Shown in pieces: positions 8,558 through 16,733 of a DNA stretch of 22,536 bases. The stretch comes from Candidatus Poribacteria bacterium (GTDB lineage Bacteria > Poribacteria > DTPJ01 > WJIO01). The notes beneath the pieces are model-generated. The model saw nothing but the letters and a program-made list of their open reading frames with translations, did no database searches and had not been told where the DNA came from. Numbering within the stretch: the first letter of the stretch is position 1; every line of letters starts with the position of its first letter. The position numbers and the translations under genes are program-made. The stretch lies in assembly GCA_014730235.1 (NCBI GenBank), contig WJIO01000034.1:1-22536 (forward strand). Direction: 5' to 3'.

Positions 8558-9256
8558 ATGGAATACAAAGATATATTGGAAAAGCTGGCTTCGCTTTCCA
8601 ATCCTGGTGCTGTAGCAGGTATGGAGCGCTACGGCATCAGTACAAAATATAAAGCATATGGAATCTCAATACCCAACCTTCGCAAGATGGCCCGGAAGAT
8701 AGGTAAAGACCATTCCCTGGCACTGAAGCTCTGGGCATCTGACATTCACGAAGCCAAAATTTTGGCCAGTATGATAGACGAACCGAAGGAGGTATCGGAA
8801 AGTCAACTGGAAAAATGGGTCACTGGTTTTGATAATTGGGAGATATGTGACCAGTGCTGCATGAATCTTTTTGAAGATATTGATACAGCATACCAGAAAT
8901 GCTTTGAATGGAGTGAAAGGTCTGAGGAATTTGTTAAAAGGGCAGGTTTCGTTCTCATGGCCCGTCTGGCTGTCAGTGATAAAAAAGCAGAGGACTGCAA
9001 ATTCCAGCAGTTCTTTCCAGTAATAAAAAGAGAGTCAGATGATAACAGAAATTATGTTAAAAAGGCTGTAAACTGGGCCCTTAGACAGATAGGAAAGAGA
9101 AATCGCAATCTCAATAAACAGGCCATAAAAGTCGCCGAAGAAATGCTTGAAATAGAATCCCAAAGCGCTTATTGGATTGCATCCAACACACTTAAAGAAT
9201 TAAATAGCCAGGTAGTTCAGGAACGCATTTCGAAAAGAGATAAAAATAAATCATGA
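8558..9256 (+). CDS. DNA alkylation repair protein, AlkD-like HEAT repeat
   Basis: 232 residues. The ATG at 8558 is preferred because GGAG lies 6 nt upstream; a GTG at 8546 would overlap the stop of the small upstream ORF and put that GGAG inside the coding sequence. The protein is all-helical in appearance and matches the DNA alkylation repair family (PF08713). Characteristic blocks are YGISIPNLRKMARKIG near residue 34, the WASDIHEAKILASMI block, the conserved GFDNWEICDQ near 90, and RNYVKKAVNWALRQIGKRN towards the C-terminus. AlkD members are glycosylases that excise N3- and N7-alkylpurines without flipping the base; the NWEICD block is where the family's functional Trp/Asp pair lies. Many relatives are uncharacterised, so glycosylase activity is inferred from family. 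Confidence 0.88.
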   Translation: MEYKDILEKLASLSNPGAVAGMERYGISTKYKAYGISIPNLRKMARKIGKDHSLALKLWASDIHEAKILASMIDEPKEVSESQLEKWVTGFDNWEICDQCCMNLFEDIDTAYQKCFEWSERSEEFVKRAGFVLMARLAVSDKKAEDCKFQQFFPVIKRESDDNRNYVKKAVNWALRQIGKRNRNLNKQAIKVAEEMLEIESQSAYWIASNTLKELNSQVVQERISKRDKNKS

Positions 9257-9293
9257 ATAAATAAAAGAATTAAGATATATATTTTATCCACTA

Positions 9294-9322
9294 TTGTCAT
9301 TCCTGTGAAAGCAGGAATGCAG
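9294..9322 (+). repeat. Copy C of dispersed palindromic repeat
   Basis: TGTCATTCCTGTGAAAGCAG followed by GAATGCAG. The perfect 8-bp arms CATTCCTG (9298-9305) and CAGGAATG (9312-9319) fold with a GAAA loop closed by a T-G wobble. It lies 40 bp after the AlkD-like gene and about 50 bp before the CPBP start. No T-run follows, so it is not a standard terminator. Confidence 0.8.
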
Positions 9323-9367
9323 TTTTCCTGGATAAATTTTTGTATTTGTGTATGGGAAAAACAAATA

Positions 9368-10210
9368 ATGGAAAATGAAAAATTAGATATAAGAAATAAA
9401 AATCCGTTTCAAGTTATAAGGATAAGAAGCCTATTAATTTGGTTGATGGTTAGCTCAATTATAGCAATGCTTCTTGCCTATCAGCTTAAACTCAGAGGAA
9501 TGGAGGGTGATGTTGATTATATCTGGTTTTTGTGGTTTCATCTTGTGGTATTGGCCTGGTGTATATACAAATTTAATAAACTTAATATTAGTTTTACAAA
9601 TTTGATGGGCAAATTACCCCGCCGTTATGATTGGGCTTCTACCATTGCCATGATCGTACCGCTGGTCGTTTTTTCTATGGGAACAGGACTTATCGCATAT
9701 TACCTCATTTCAAAAGTCTCCACAGAATTTGCTCAGGAAACCTTTTCCGGAGATATATCAGGCCTTCAATTATTCTTCATTATTTTGTTATTTCCTTTTG
9801 TGGAGGAATTATTCTTCAGAGGGGTTCTTCTTCATCGCTGGTCAGCCAAATGGGATATTAAAAAGGCTGTGATATATTCATCCCTGGTCTTTGCTACTGC
9901 CCATATACCTGTCAATGTTTTAGGAGCGTTTGTTTATGGTATAGCCCTGTCTGTATTATATATAAAAACTCATACTCTTATCACCCCTATTATTTTTCAT
10001 ATACTCATAAATTTTTCCGGTCTGTTTATTGGTGTTCTCTGGGCTGATATAAGTCCTGAGACAAATATATATGATTTTTACCAACCCTGGTTTGGGATCT
10101 TGTGTATGTTAATTTCCCTTCCCTGGGTAATTCGATTTATTTACAAGAATTGGCCAAGTAGAAATTGGCATGAACCTTATTTTATAAACCATGATATATG
10201 GAGGGATTAA
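9368..10210 (+). CDS. CPBP-family intramembrane metalloprotease
   Basis: 280 residues from ATG 9368. An open frame extends back to 9305, but those codons are repeat copy C and its flank, so the internal ATG is chosen although its Shine-Dalgarno is weak (GGGAAAAA). It is a polytopic membrane protein with hydrophobic segments near residues 20-38, 50-70, 88-112, 130-145 and beyond. The three CPBP (Abi) motifs are present: EELFFRG, FATAHIPVN, and FHILINF with the second-zinc-side His and Asn. The family includes eukaryotic type II CAAX prenyl endopeptidases. In bacteria members act in maturation or immunity of small peptides or have unknown substrates. The TAA is 3 bp from the next gene's ATG, so the two are translated as a pair. 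Confidence 0.88.
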   Translation: MENEKLDIRNKNPFQVIRIRSLLIWLMVSSIIAMLLAYQLKLRGMEGDVDYIWFLWFHLVVLAWCIYKFNKLNISFTNLMGKLPRRYDWASTIAMIVPLVVFSMGTGLIAYYLISKVSTEFAQETFSGDISGLQLFFIILLFPFVEELFFRGVLLHRWSAKWDIKKAVIYSSLVFATAHIPVNVLGAFVYGIALSVLYIKTHTLITPIIFHILINFSGLFIGVLWADISPETNIYDFYQPWFGILCMLISLPWVIRFIYKNWPSRNWHEPYFINHDIWRD

Positions 10211-10213
10211 ATC

Positions 10214-10945
10214 ATGCGTTTGGGTTATTCTCGACCTGGTTCTGTAGAGCAGTTACAGGAGATGATATCAAAAGCCATTGAGCAGGGATATGAAGGTTTA
10301 CAACTTAAAGGTAGCCAATATAGTGATTGGCTTAGTAATGCTGATGCATTTAAAGAAAAATTTGATATATCTGGCATCATGGGTATTATCGTCTATGGTT
10401 CAGATGAGGAAATCCTGCAGCAATCCATCAACTTTGCCGGTGATTTAAAACTTCCTGAAGTGACCTGGGTTCCTTCCTGGAGAAGAGATCAACTATCGGC
10501 TTCAACTTACGAACCAGCAGCCAACACACTAAACAGAATGGGGCGATATGCCATATCAAGATTAACTCGTTTATCGGTACATAACCATGTCGGTCAGCTA
10601 TTTCAGGATGAATATGATTTATATGAATTTCGCAGGTTTGTAGACTTCAATCGTGCCGGTTTAACTCTCGATACAGCTCATCTTGCCCTGGCTGGAGTAG
10701 AAGACATACCTGCTGTAATAAGGGATTCGGCTGATTATGTATATCTCTTTCATATAAAAGATCTGGATGGTGAAAGTTTTTGCCCTCTTGGCGAAGGTGA
10801 ATTGGACTTTGATGCTATATTCAAAGCTATTGATTATATCGGTTTTGATGGCTGGCTGGTGGTAGATGATGAAACCGATCAGATGAATCTTGATGAAGCT
10901 TTACCACATGCTGTGGATTTTATAAGTAGTTATATTGATTTATAA
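10214..10945 (+). CDS. Sugar phosphate isomerase/epimerase-like TIM-barrel protein
   Basis: 243 residues, shorter than the usual 260-290 of the xylose-isomerase-like (AP_endonuc_2, PF01261) superfamily. Start ATG with GGAGGG about 8 nt upstream, overlapping the end of the CPBP gene. Barrel landmarks are an early YEGLQLKG strand (the position where metal-site Glu often sits reads Q/K), SVHNH near residue 120, LTLDTAHLALAG near 155 with the metal-type Asp and His, LFHIKDLDG near 182, the LGEGELDF loop, and WLVVDDET, which replaces the common final ExE/E strand. Asp, His and Glu ligands for a divalent metal are therefore largely present. Likely reaction is isomerisation or epimerisation of a sugar or cyclitol; the substrate cannot be told. 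No terminator is evident after it. Confidence 0.82.
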   Translation: MRLGYSRPGSVEQLQEMISKAIEQGYEGLQLKGSQYSDWLSNADAFKEKFDISGIMGIIVYGSDEEILQQSINFAGDLKLPEVTWVPSWRRDQLSASTYEPAANTLNRMGRYAISRLTRLSVHNHVGQLFQDEYDLYEFRRFVDFNRAGLTLDTAHLALAGVEDIPAVIRDSADYVYLFHIKDLDGESFCPLGEGELDFDAIFKAIDYIGFDGWLVVDDETDQMNLDEALPHAVDFISSYIDL

Positions 10946-11089
10946 AACAGCTAAATTCCATTTGTAAAGCTAGGTAACCTCTTCACAACAGAAAGGATAA
11001 ACTGGGGACTTTTGACCGGCTTATAGGGGATTTATGAATTGGCTGTGAATAAAAAAGTGTTAGAAGTCGATTTATAAAGGATGGCAATA

Positions 11090-11455
11090 TTGCTTCGTAG
11101 AATCTTAACTTTGTTGGCTGTTTATACTTGTATATCTTTTAATTTAAATATACAAGCTGCCATAGTTACAGACGGTCTAATAGGTTATTGGACTTTTGAT
11201 AAAGCTGATATTGAAGGTAAAATGATTAAAGATTCTGTCGGAGATAATGATGGGTTGATTAACGGTGCTGAGTTGGCAGTAGGACAAGTTGCTGACGCAC
11301 TGAAATTTGATGGGGAAGATGATTTTGTTAGTCTGGATAACGGCGGAGGTACCGTAAACGATTTGATTAATGGCTTATCTGCTGTAACCTTTACAGCCTG
11401 GGTAAATCCAGAAGAAATCTCTACCACAGAATACTACAATGATATTATTACCTGA
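11090..11455 (+). pseudogene. Truncated secreted LamG-domain protein
   Basis: The protein opens with a Sec signal (LRRILTLLAVYTCISF) cleaved near NIQAA, followed by the beginning of a concanavalin-like LamG/jelly-roll domain: GLIGYWTFDKADIEGK, the DNDGLING strand, ALKFDGEDDFVSL, and FTAWVNPEE. It then stops at TEYYNDIIT, about half-way through the roughly 150-200-residue domain. I prefer TTG 11090 (121 residues) over ATG 11081 because AAAGGA touches the ATG but stands about 9 nt from the TTG. LamG domains bind carbohydrate or form cell-surface modules. No continuation is found before the repeat at 11527, so this is a gene remnant cut at the 3' end rather than a simple frameshift. Confidence 0.7.
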
Positions 11456-11526
11456 TATTTCTAAAATTAACTAAAACCAGATGTTGCAGTGCTTAAAGAG
11501 ACACTAGCAAATGAAAATGCTCCCAG

Positions 11527-11696
11527 GCTGTCATTCCTGCGAAACTCTTATTCCTTTTTGCTCAAGCTTTTTCAAAAAGCTTGAAGCAGGAGTCCAGTAG
11601 ATCCGCATAAAGACTGGATTCCCGCTTTCGCAGGAATGACAGCATAAAAAATTTCTTATCTTTACCCCACTCAAGCCGGAAGAGCCTAAAATTTCA
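11527..11696. repeat. Copy B: MITE-like palindromic element plus homologous tail
   Basis: A 117-bp unit (11527-11643) bounded by 18-bp perfect inverted ends, GCTGTCATTCCTGCGAAA and its reverse complement at 11626-11643. Inside is a perfect 11-bp-arm hairpin around one base (11562-11584, TCAAGCTTTTT arm) and the inner ATTCCCGC/GCAGGAAT hairpin with a GAAA loop on the minus strand. The right half plus about 50 bp to 11696 matches copy A at the window start. It lies between the LamG remnant and the end of the Clp-N/beta-helix gene, about 20 bp past that gene's stop. No coding capacity, so any mobility would depend on an external transposase. Confidence 0.8.
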
Positions 11697-11716
11697 AATA
11701 CTTTAACAAAAACAGT

Positions 11717-13453
11717 TTAATACACCACGTTAAAACCTATCTGCACACTTCCACTGCTCTCATTTGTGATATCAATCTCACCCATCATCTGATTACCCCT
11801 GATTATGGCCGAGTTCACATCGGATCCCAGGTGGATTTTCTTTGCATCGTGCTGGAAATTGCAGTTCTGGACACTCACATTTCCTCCTGTTGCCTCTACA
11901 GCCGCAGCCTTTTTCTTGGCATGATCCCAGTAAACAAAGTTACATTGCAGGAAACTTACAAAACCATCACCGGCTATTCGGGCTATCTGGTTTGCTGGGC
12001 CCCAAAAGGCACAGTTATTGAAACTGATTGTACCGGTGTTTTCCGGGCCAACTATTATTTCCACCGGATCTTTTGCTCTCATGCTTACAAATTCACCGTT
12101 GGTAATCAGTATACCATAAGGGGCTGATTGTTCAACAAATACGGCGTTCTCAGTTCCATCAGCACCTATACCCAGGAAATTTCCGTTGCAAACACCCTGT
12201 TCTGTTGCGATGAAGTGATAACCGATCTTATAGCCAAAGCAGAAAGTGTTTATAACATATTCCCAGTCAGTTCTGCCAAAAACAAAACCTCGGCCTTCTT
12301 TCAGCAGGTAATCTATCAACTTGCCTCCCTGAGGTCGGGGTTCTCCGTCCCCTTCATCCCTGGCCCAGTAATGGGGATTAAAATGGACGTTTTCAATGCG
12401 ACCAATATCAGTGCAGTTATTTATATATACACCTATCTTTAATGGGCATCCAAAGACGTTTCGGATATAGTGAAGCTCGTTGTGGTAACTTCCAATATCA
12501 ATGGCTTTGTATGGGTTGACAATTGTAACATCAATTATGCTGTTGTGCATGCCCCGACCCTGTATCGTCCAGGGATAGGGTTTTATATCTTCCAGAGTCT
12601 GTTCCGGATAATAAATAGTAAGGCCTTGAACTGTACCATTTGGGCTTATAGATATTAAAGGTGGATCGTTTTCTTTATCCCTTCCTGCATAAGCCAGTAG
12701 CACCGTTCCAGTATTTAAACGGGCATGATGGGGTGATGTCCATGTTCCTCGTAGTGTTACTCCTGGTGGTATTGTGAGGTTTCCATCAAGACGATAGCGT
12801 CCCGGCGGCAAAAACACCTCTCCACCAGCTTCACCGGCTTTATCCAGGTCTCGCTGTATATTTTCAGTGGCATCCTGGGTGCCGTCCCTGAGCTTGTCAA
12901 ATCTTGGTATCTGTCTATTGGCAGGTATTGATCCGATAGGCATAAGGACTTGTCTTATTTTTTCTTCTGTGACCTCAAATTCATTTAGAAGTCTTGCAGC
13001 TTCGGTTTTTTTTGACCTCAATAAACCCAACAGTATATGTTCAGTGCCTACATAATCCTGTTTAACCTTATAAGCTTCTTCCATAGAGTTTTCTATAATT
13101 TTCTGGGCGGATTTGGTAAATTCTATTTCTCCTTCTTCTTTATTATTTTCAGTGCTGTCGCCGCTGCCGCTTTGCTTTTTTACCAGTTCTTTTACTTCTG
13201 TTTCCAGGGTTTCAAGATTAATATCTATCTCCTGAAGTGCTCGAACCGCTATACCCTGACCTTCATGAAGAAGTCCTAAAAGCAGGTGTTCCGTATCCAC
13301 TCTGGAAAGCTTCTGACGTTTCGCTTCTTCACTTGCATAATTAATAACCATCCTGGCTCGTTCTGTGAATTTTGCCAGATCTATTGCCATTACAGAATCT
13401 ACACTTAAAAGGGTTAGTATTATTGTTAATATGATAATTGACACTATAAGCAT
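11717..13453 (-). CDS. Exported fusion of ClpC-type Clp-N double domain and pectate-lyase-like beta-helix
   Basis: 578 residues. Residues 1-23 are a hydrophobic segment ending SVMA, a plausible signal peptide, though there is no basic residue before it, so a membrane anchor is possible. Residues 25-172 are a complete Clp repeat (Clp-N) pair: FTERARMVINYASEEA, DTEHLLLGLLHEG, then FTKSAQKIIENSMEEA and GTEHILLGLLRS. The glutamates equivalent to those by which Bacillus ClpC binds phospho-arginine (E32, E106) are E55 and E138. No AAA+ module follows. Instead DGTQDATENIQRDLDKAG (190-207) and VFLPPGRYRL open a Pectate_lyase_3-type right-handed beta-helix that runs to the C-terminus. The ATG has AAAGGAA about 9 nt upstream; a second ATG at codon 22 would give a cytosolic form but has no Shine-Dalgarno. 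It has its own promoter (13526-13554). Function unknown; binding of a modified polymer or protein at the cell surface is inference. Confidence 0.85.
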   Translation of the reverse strand: MLIVSIIILTIILTLLSVDSVMAIDLAKFTERARMVINYASEEAKRQKLSRVDTEHLLLGLLHEGQGIAVRALQEIDINLETLETEVKELVKKQSGSGDSTENNKEEGEIEFTKSAQKIIENSMEEAYKVKQDYVGTEHILLGLLRSKKTEAARLLNEFEVTEEKIRQVLMPIGSIPANRQIPRFDKLRDGTQDATENIQRDLDKAGEAGGEVFLPPGRYRLDGNLTIPPGVTLRGTWTSPHHARLNTGTVLLAYAGRDKENDPPLISISPNGTVQGLTIYYPEQTLEDIKPYPWTIQGRGMHNSIIDVTIVNPYKAIDIGSYHNELHYIRNVFGCPLKIGVYINNCTDIGRIENVHFNPHYWARDEGDGEPRPQGGKLIDYLLKEGRGFVFGRTDWEYVINTFCFGYKIGYHFIATEQGVCNGNFLGIGADGTENAVFVEQSAPYGILITNGEFVSMRAKDPVEIIVGPENTGTISFNNCAFWGPANQIARIAGDGFVSFLQCNFVYWDHAKKKAAAVEATGGNVSVQNCNFQHDAKKIHLGSDVNSAIIRGNQMMGEIDITNESSGSVQIGFNVVY

Positions 13454-13470
13454 TTTATTTTTTCCTTTCG

Positions 13471-13528
13471 TAAAATAAAAAATCCCAGAAAGAACATCTA
13501 CCTCTTGAGATTAGTTCTTTCTGGGATT
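13471..13528 (-). terminator. Intrinsic terminator of the efflux operon
   Basis: Perfect 15-bp arms (13514-13528 and 13481-13495, AATCCCAGAAAGAAC) around an 18-nt loop, followed on the minus strand by a T-rich run (TTTTATTTTA). It lies 29 bp after the RND pump stop codon. The stem overlaps the promoter of the next gene. Confidence 0.88.
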
Positions 13529-13554
13529 ATAACTTACTCAGCCTATATTATCAA
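13526..13554 (-). promoter_or_regulatory. Promoter of the Clp-N/beta-helix gene, nested in the terminator
   Basis: On the minus strand TTGATA (13554-13549), 17 bp, then a perfect TATAAT (13531-13526). The predicted start site, near 13519, lies inside the first arm of the terminator stem, so transcripts from here would lack most of that arm. A second TTGATA six bases further upstream has non-optimal spacing. Confidence 0.6.
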
Positions 13555-13556
13555 TA

Positions 13557-16500
13557 TCAATCTGCTGTTGTTTCAGAGGCTTCCGCTTTCTTTGCCTCTT
13601 TACGAGCCTTTCGACGCTCTGAAATCCCCTCAAATATAGTATAGAAAATAGGCACAATCACAAGAGTCAGCACTGTGGAAACTGAAAGACCGCCGACAAC
13701 TGCCCTGGCCATTGGATAACGAATTTCCGATCCGGAACCAACTCCCAGAGCCAGAGGGGTCATGGCCAGAATTGTAGTAAGGGCTGTTATCAGAATAGGT
13801 CGTAATCTTGTGCGACCACCTGTAACCACAGCTTCCCGAAGTTCCATACCGTTTTCCCGGAGTTGATTTATATAGTCCACCATAACGATGGCGTTATTCA
13901 CAACAATTCCAGTGAGCATGATAACACCTACAAAAGCGATGATGCTAAACACTGTTCCGGTAAGGAAAAACATCCAAATAACACCGATAATAGCTAACGG
14001 GAAGGTAAGCATAATAATAAACGGATCCAGCAGAGACTCAAACAGAGAAGCCATAACGGCATAAACCAGAAAGACAGCACCAATAAGGGCCAGCCCTAAC
14101 CACTGGAAGGACTCCATCATGTCTTCACCAGTACCACCTATGGAAACTATAAATCCCTGGGGAACATCAATTTTATCCAGCCCTTCTCTTACTTCTCTGA
14201 GAACGCTTCCCATATCCCTGCCCTGCAGATCTCCGGTTACTGTTACCATTCGCTCCTGTTTCTTCCGCGTAATGTTTACAGGCCCTTCTGCAGGTTTTAA
14301 AGTGGCCACGTTTTTCAGAGATACTTTTGTTCCTAACGGTGACATTATGGATGTATTGTATACATCATCCCGGGTTTTTCTGTCCGATTCCTTTAACCTG
14401 ACAAGTATATTATACTCATCGCCGCCTTCCCGGTAAAGGGTTGCTACTGTACCATAAACGTTTGACTGGATTGTATTGGCGATAGTTGCCACGTTTAAAC
14501 CCATTGTATATGCCCGGTCTCTATTAATAATGATCTGGGTTTCCGGACTCGCTTTTTCTATACTCGTCTGAACGTCAACAGTTCCCTCTATACCTTCGAC
14601 CATTTCTTTTATTTCTTCGGCCAGGTTTCGGGCTATATTCTGATCGTATCCGTATATCTCGATATTTACCGGCATACCACCAAATCCCAGCATTGCTGCA
14701 CCGGGATCTTCAGTGGATAATACCCGGATACCTGCGATTTCGCTTAATCTGTCCTTAATAGCTCTTTCTATTTCCTTCTGGCTTCTTTCCCTTTCACTGC
14801 GATGCACAAGGGTTATGTTTGCAGAAGCTGAATGAGAGCCACCTGAGGAGAATAAAGCAGACATACCCTCGCCAGAACCTACGGTGATATACATGTTCTC
14901 AAAGTCTTCCCCTGTTACATCCATGATCATTTTTTCTACTCTGGCTACGGCTTCCTCGGTAACTTCCAGACTTGTGCCCGGAGGTGTTTCCATTGATAAC
15001 ATAATTTCACCCTGATCTACGTTGGGTATAAATTCTGTACCTACGAGCTGTAAGGGCCAGATAATCATTATACTGGCAACCAGAAGTATGGCCATTGTTA
15101 TTATAACAGGACCGCGATGATCCAGGGCCCAATTCAAAATTCTTTGATAATAATCATCCAGCCTGCTGATATATGTGTCCATTTTGCCTGAAAGACCGTT
15201 AGTTATACCCTTTGATTTCTTTTCCGAACGCACCCTGAGAAATCTTGAACACAAAAGGGGAACCAGAGTTAAAGCCACAAGCAGAGAACAGGCCAGGGAA
15301 AATGTAACCGTAAGGGCCTGGTCTTTGAATAAAACTCCTGCTATACCCGGAACAAAAACGATTGGAAAGAACACCGATATAGTCGTCAAAGTTGAGGCTA
15401 TAATCGCAGTCGCTACCTCTGAAGTTCCAATGCTGGCTGCGGTTTTGCGATCTTCTCCCTCCTCCCGGTGCCGGAAAACGTTTTCCAGCACAACGATGGC
15501 ATTATCCACAAGCATACCAACACCCAGAGCCAGACCACCCATTGAAAGCATGTTTAGACTCACACCGGTCGCATCCATAGCCATAAAAGTTGCTATGACG
15601 GACATGGGTATAGCCAGGGCGATTATTATAACACTGCGGACATTATGCAGGAATAAAAACAAAACAACAACAGCCAATATACTACCTATGATAGCTACGT
15701 TGGCCAGGTTACCCAATGAACGATTGATAAACTTGGATTGATCCATTAGAATACTGATATCAACCTTATCACCGAGTTTCTGTTCAAGTTCATTCAGAGC
15801 TTCTTTGGTTCTTTTTACTGCATCAACTGTATTGGCATCAGCCTGTTTTTGTAAATATACGGAAACTCCGGGTTTGCTGTTTATCCGGACTGCTTGTTTC
15901 TTTTCAGCGGTAGTATCATATACCTCTGCCACATCTCTTATATATATTGGCGCGCCGTCTTTATATGTAACCACAATATCATTTATCTGGTCAGGATCGG
16001 TAAATTCGCCTATAGTTCTCAGAAGGTTTTTAAATTTATCCTCCTGTATATCTCCAGCCGGCATACTTACATTTTCACCCCGGATTACATTTATAACCTG
16101 CTGTATAGATAATTCATAGGCTTCCATTTTGTCCCGATCTAACTGCACCTGGATTTCCCGGCTTTCGCCGCCCATTGTGCTGGCAATGGCAACACCCTCA
16201 ACCCTTTCCAGTATTGGCTCTATTTCATCCAAACACAGCTTTCTTACCTCTGCCTGCGTCAATGTATCGCTGGCCACACCAAGATAAAGTATGGGCTGCA
16301 TTGATACATCAAACTTAAAGACTAAGGGATCACTGGCATCGTCGGGTATAAAATCTGCCACCAAATCCAGACGTTCGCGTATATCCGACGTAGCGGCGTC
16401 CATATCGGATCCCCAGTCAAAACTGACCATTACGACAACCGCACCTTCACGACATGTGGAGGTTACCTCCGTAACTCCTGTAATGGTGCTTAACGTTTCT

Positions 16501-16703
16501 TCCAGAGGACGTGCTACAAGTTGTTCCATGTCTTCTGGGCCAATACCTTCGTATGTAACAATAATAGAAGCCGCCGGAAATGTAATATCTGGGAGCAGTT
16601 CAGGACTGAGACGAACCAGGGAGACTATACCAAATATAGCCACCGCTATGAAAATCATAGAAAACGTGACGGCTCTCTTAATTGAAAGATCTGATAACTT
16701 CAT
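13557..16703 (-). CDS. RND efflux pump, HAE/AcrB-type inner-membrane subunit
   Basis: 1,048 residues, the usual length for AcrB-type permeases, with twelve transmembrane helices in two halves and two large periplasmic loops. Landmarks are the N-terminal MKLSDLSIKRAVTFSMI helix, TM4 with GMLVDNAIVVLEN near residue 400, where AcrB has a DD proton-relay pair and this protein has D-N, and TM10 with IVVNNAIVMVDYINQLREN. The D-N form with the matching second-half NN is common in AcrB relatives outside the classical AcrB group. It uses proton influx to export drugs, detergents or other amphiphiles through the fusion protein and TolC-type channel encoded upstream. Start ATG has AGGAG 8 nt upstream, within a tandem CAGGAGT repeat. 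It is the last gene of the operon, 30 bp after the fusion protein gene. Confidence 0.95.
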   Translation of the reverse strand: MKLSDLSIKRAVTFSMIFIAVAIFGIVSLVRLSPELLPDITFPAASIIVTYEGIGPEDMEQLVARPLEETLSTITGVTEVTSTCREGAVVVMVSFDWGSDMDAATSDIRERLDLVADFIPDDASDPLVFKFDVSMQPILYLGVASDTLTQAEVRKLCLDEIEPILERVEGVAIASTMGGESREIQVQLDRDKMEAYELSIQQVINVIRGENVSMPAGDIQEDKFKNLLRTIGEFTDPDQINDIVVTYKDGAPIYIRDVAEVYDTTAEKKQAVRINSKPGVSVYLQKQADANTVDAVKRTKEALNELEQKLGDKVDISILMDQSKFINRSLGNLANVAIIGSILAVVVLFLFLHNVRSVIIIALAIPMSVIATFMAMDATGVSLNMLSMGGLALGVGMLVDNAIVVLENVFRHREEGEDRKTAASIGTSEVATAIIASTLTTISVFFPIVFVPGIAGVLFKDQALTVTFSLACSLLVALTLVPLLCSRFLRVRSEKKSKGITNGLSGKMDTYISRLDDYYQRILNWALDHRGPVIITMAILLVASIMIIWPLQLVGTEFIPNVDQGEIMLSMETPPGTSLEVTEEAVARVEKMIMDVTGEDFENMYITVGSGEGMSALFSSGGSHSASANITLVHRSERERSQKEIERAIKDRLSEIAGIRVLSTEDPGAAMLGFGGMPVNIEIYGYDQNIARNLAEEIKEMVEGIEGTVDVQTSIEKASPETQIIINRDRAYTMGLNVATIANTIQSNVYGTVATLYREGGDEYNILVRLKESDRKTRDDVYNTSIMSPLGTKVSLKNVATLKPAEGPVNITRKKQERMVTVTGDLQGRDMGSVLREVREGLDKIDVPQGFIVSIGGTGEDMMESFQWLGLALIGAVFLVYAVMASLFESLLDPFIIMLTFPLAIIGVIWMFFLTGTVFSIIAFVGVIMLTGIVVNNAIVMVDYINQLRENGMELREAVVTGGRTRLRPILITALTTILAMTPLALGVGSGSEIRYPMARAVVGGLSVSTVLTLVIVPIFYTIFEGISERRKARKEAKKAEASETTAD

Positions 16704-16733
16704 TTTTAAAACTCCTGACTCCTGATTAATTCC

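Noticed and set aside
9294-9322. Repeat copy C as a Rho-independent terminator of the AlkD-like gene
   Set aside because: The stem is only 8 bp and is not followed directly by a T-run.
11024-11060. TTGACC and TATGAA as a promoter for the LamG remnant
   Set aside because: The spacing is about 15 bp and the match is poor, so it is not distinguishable from chance.
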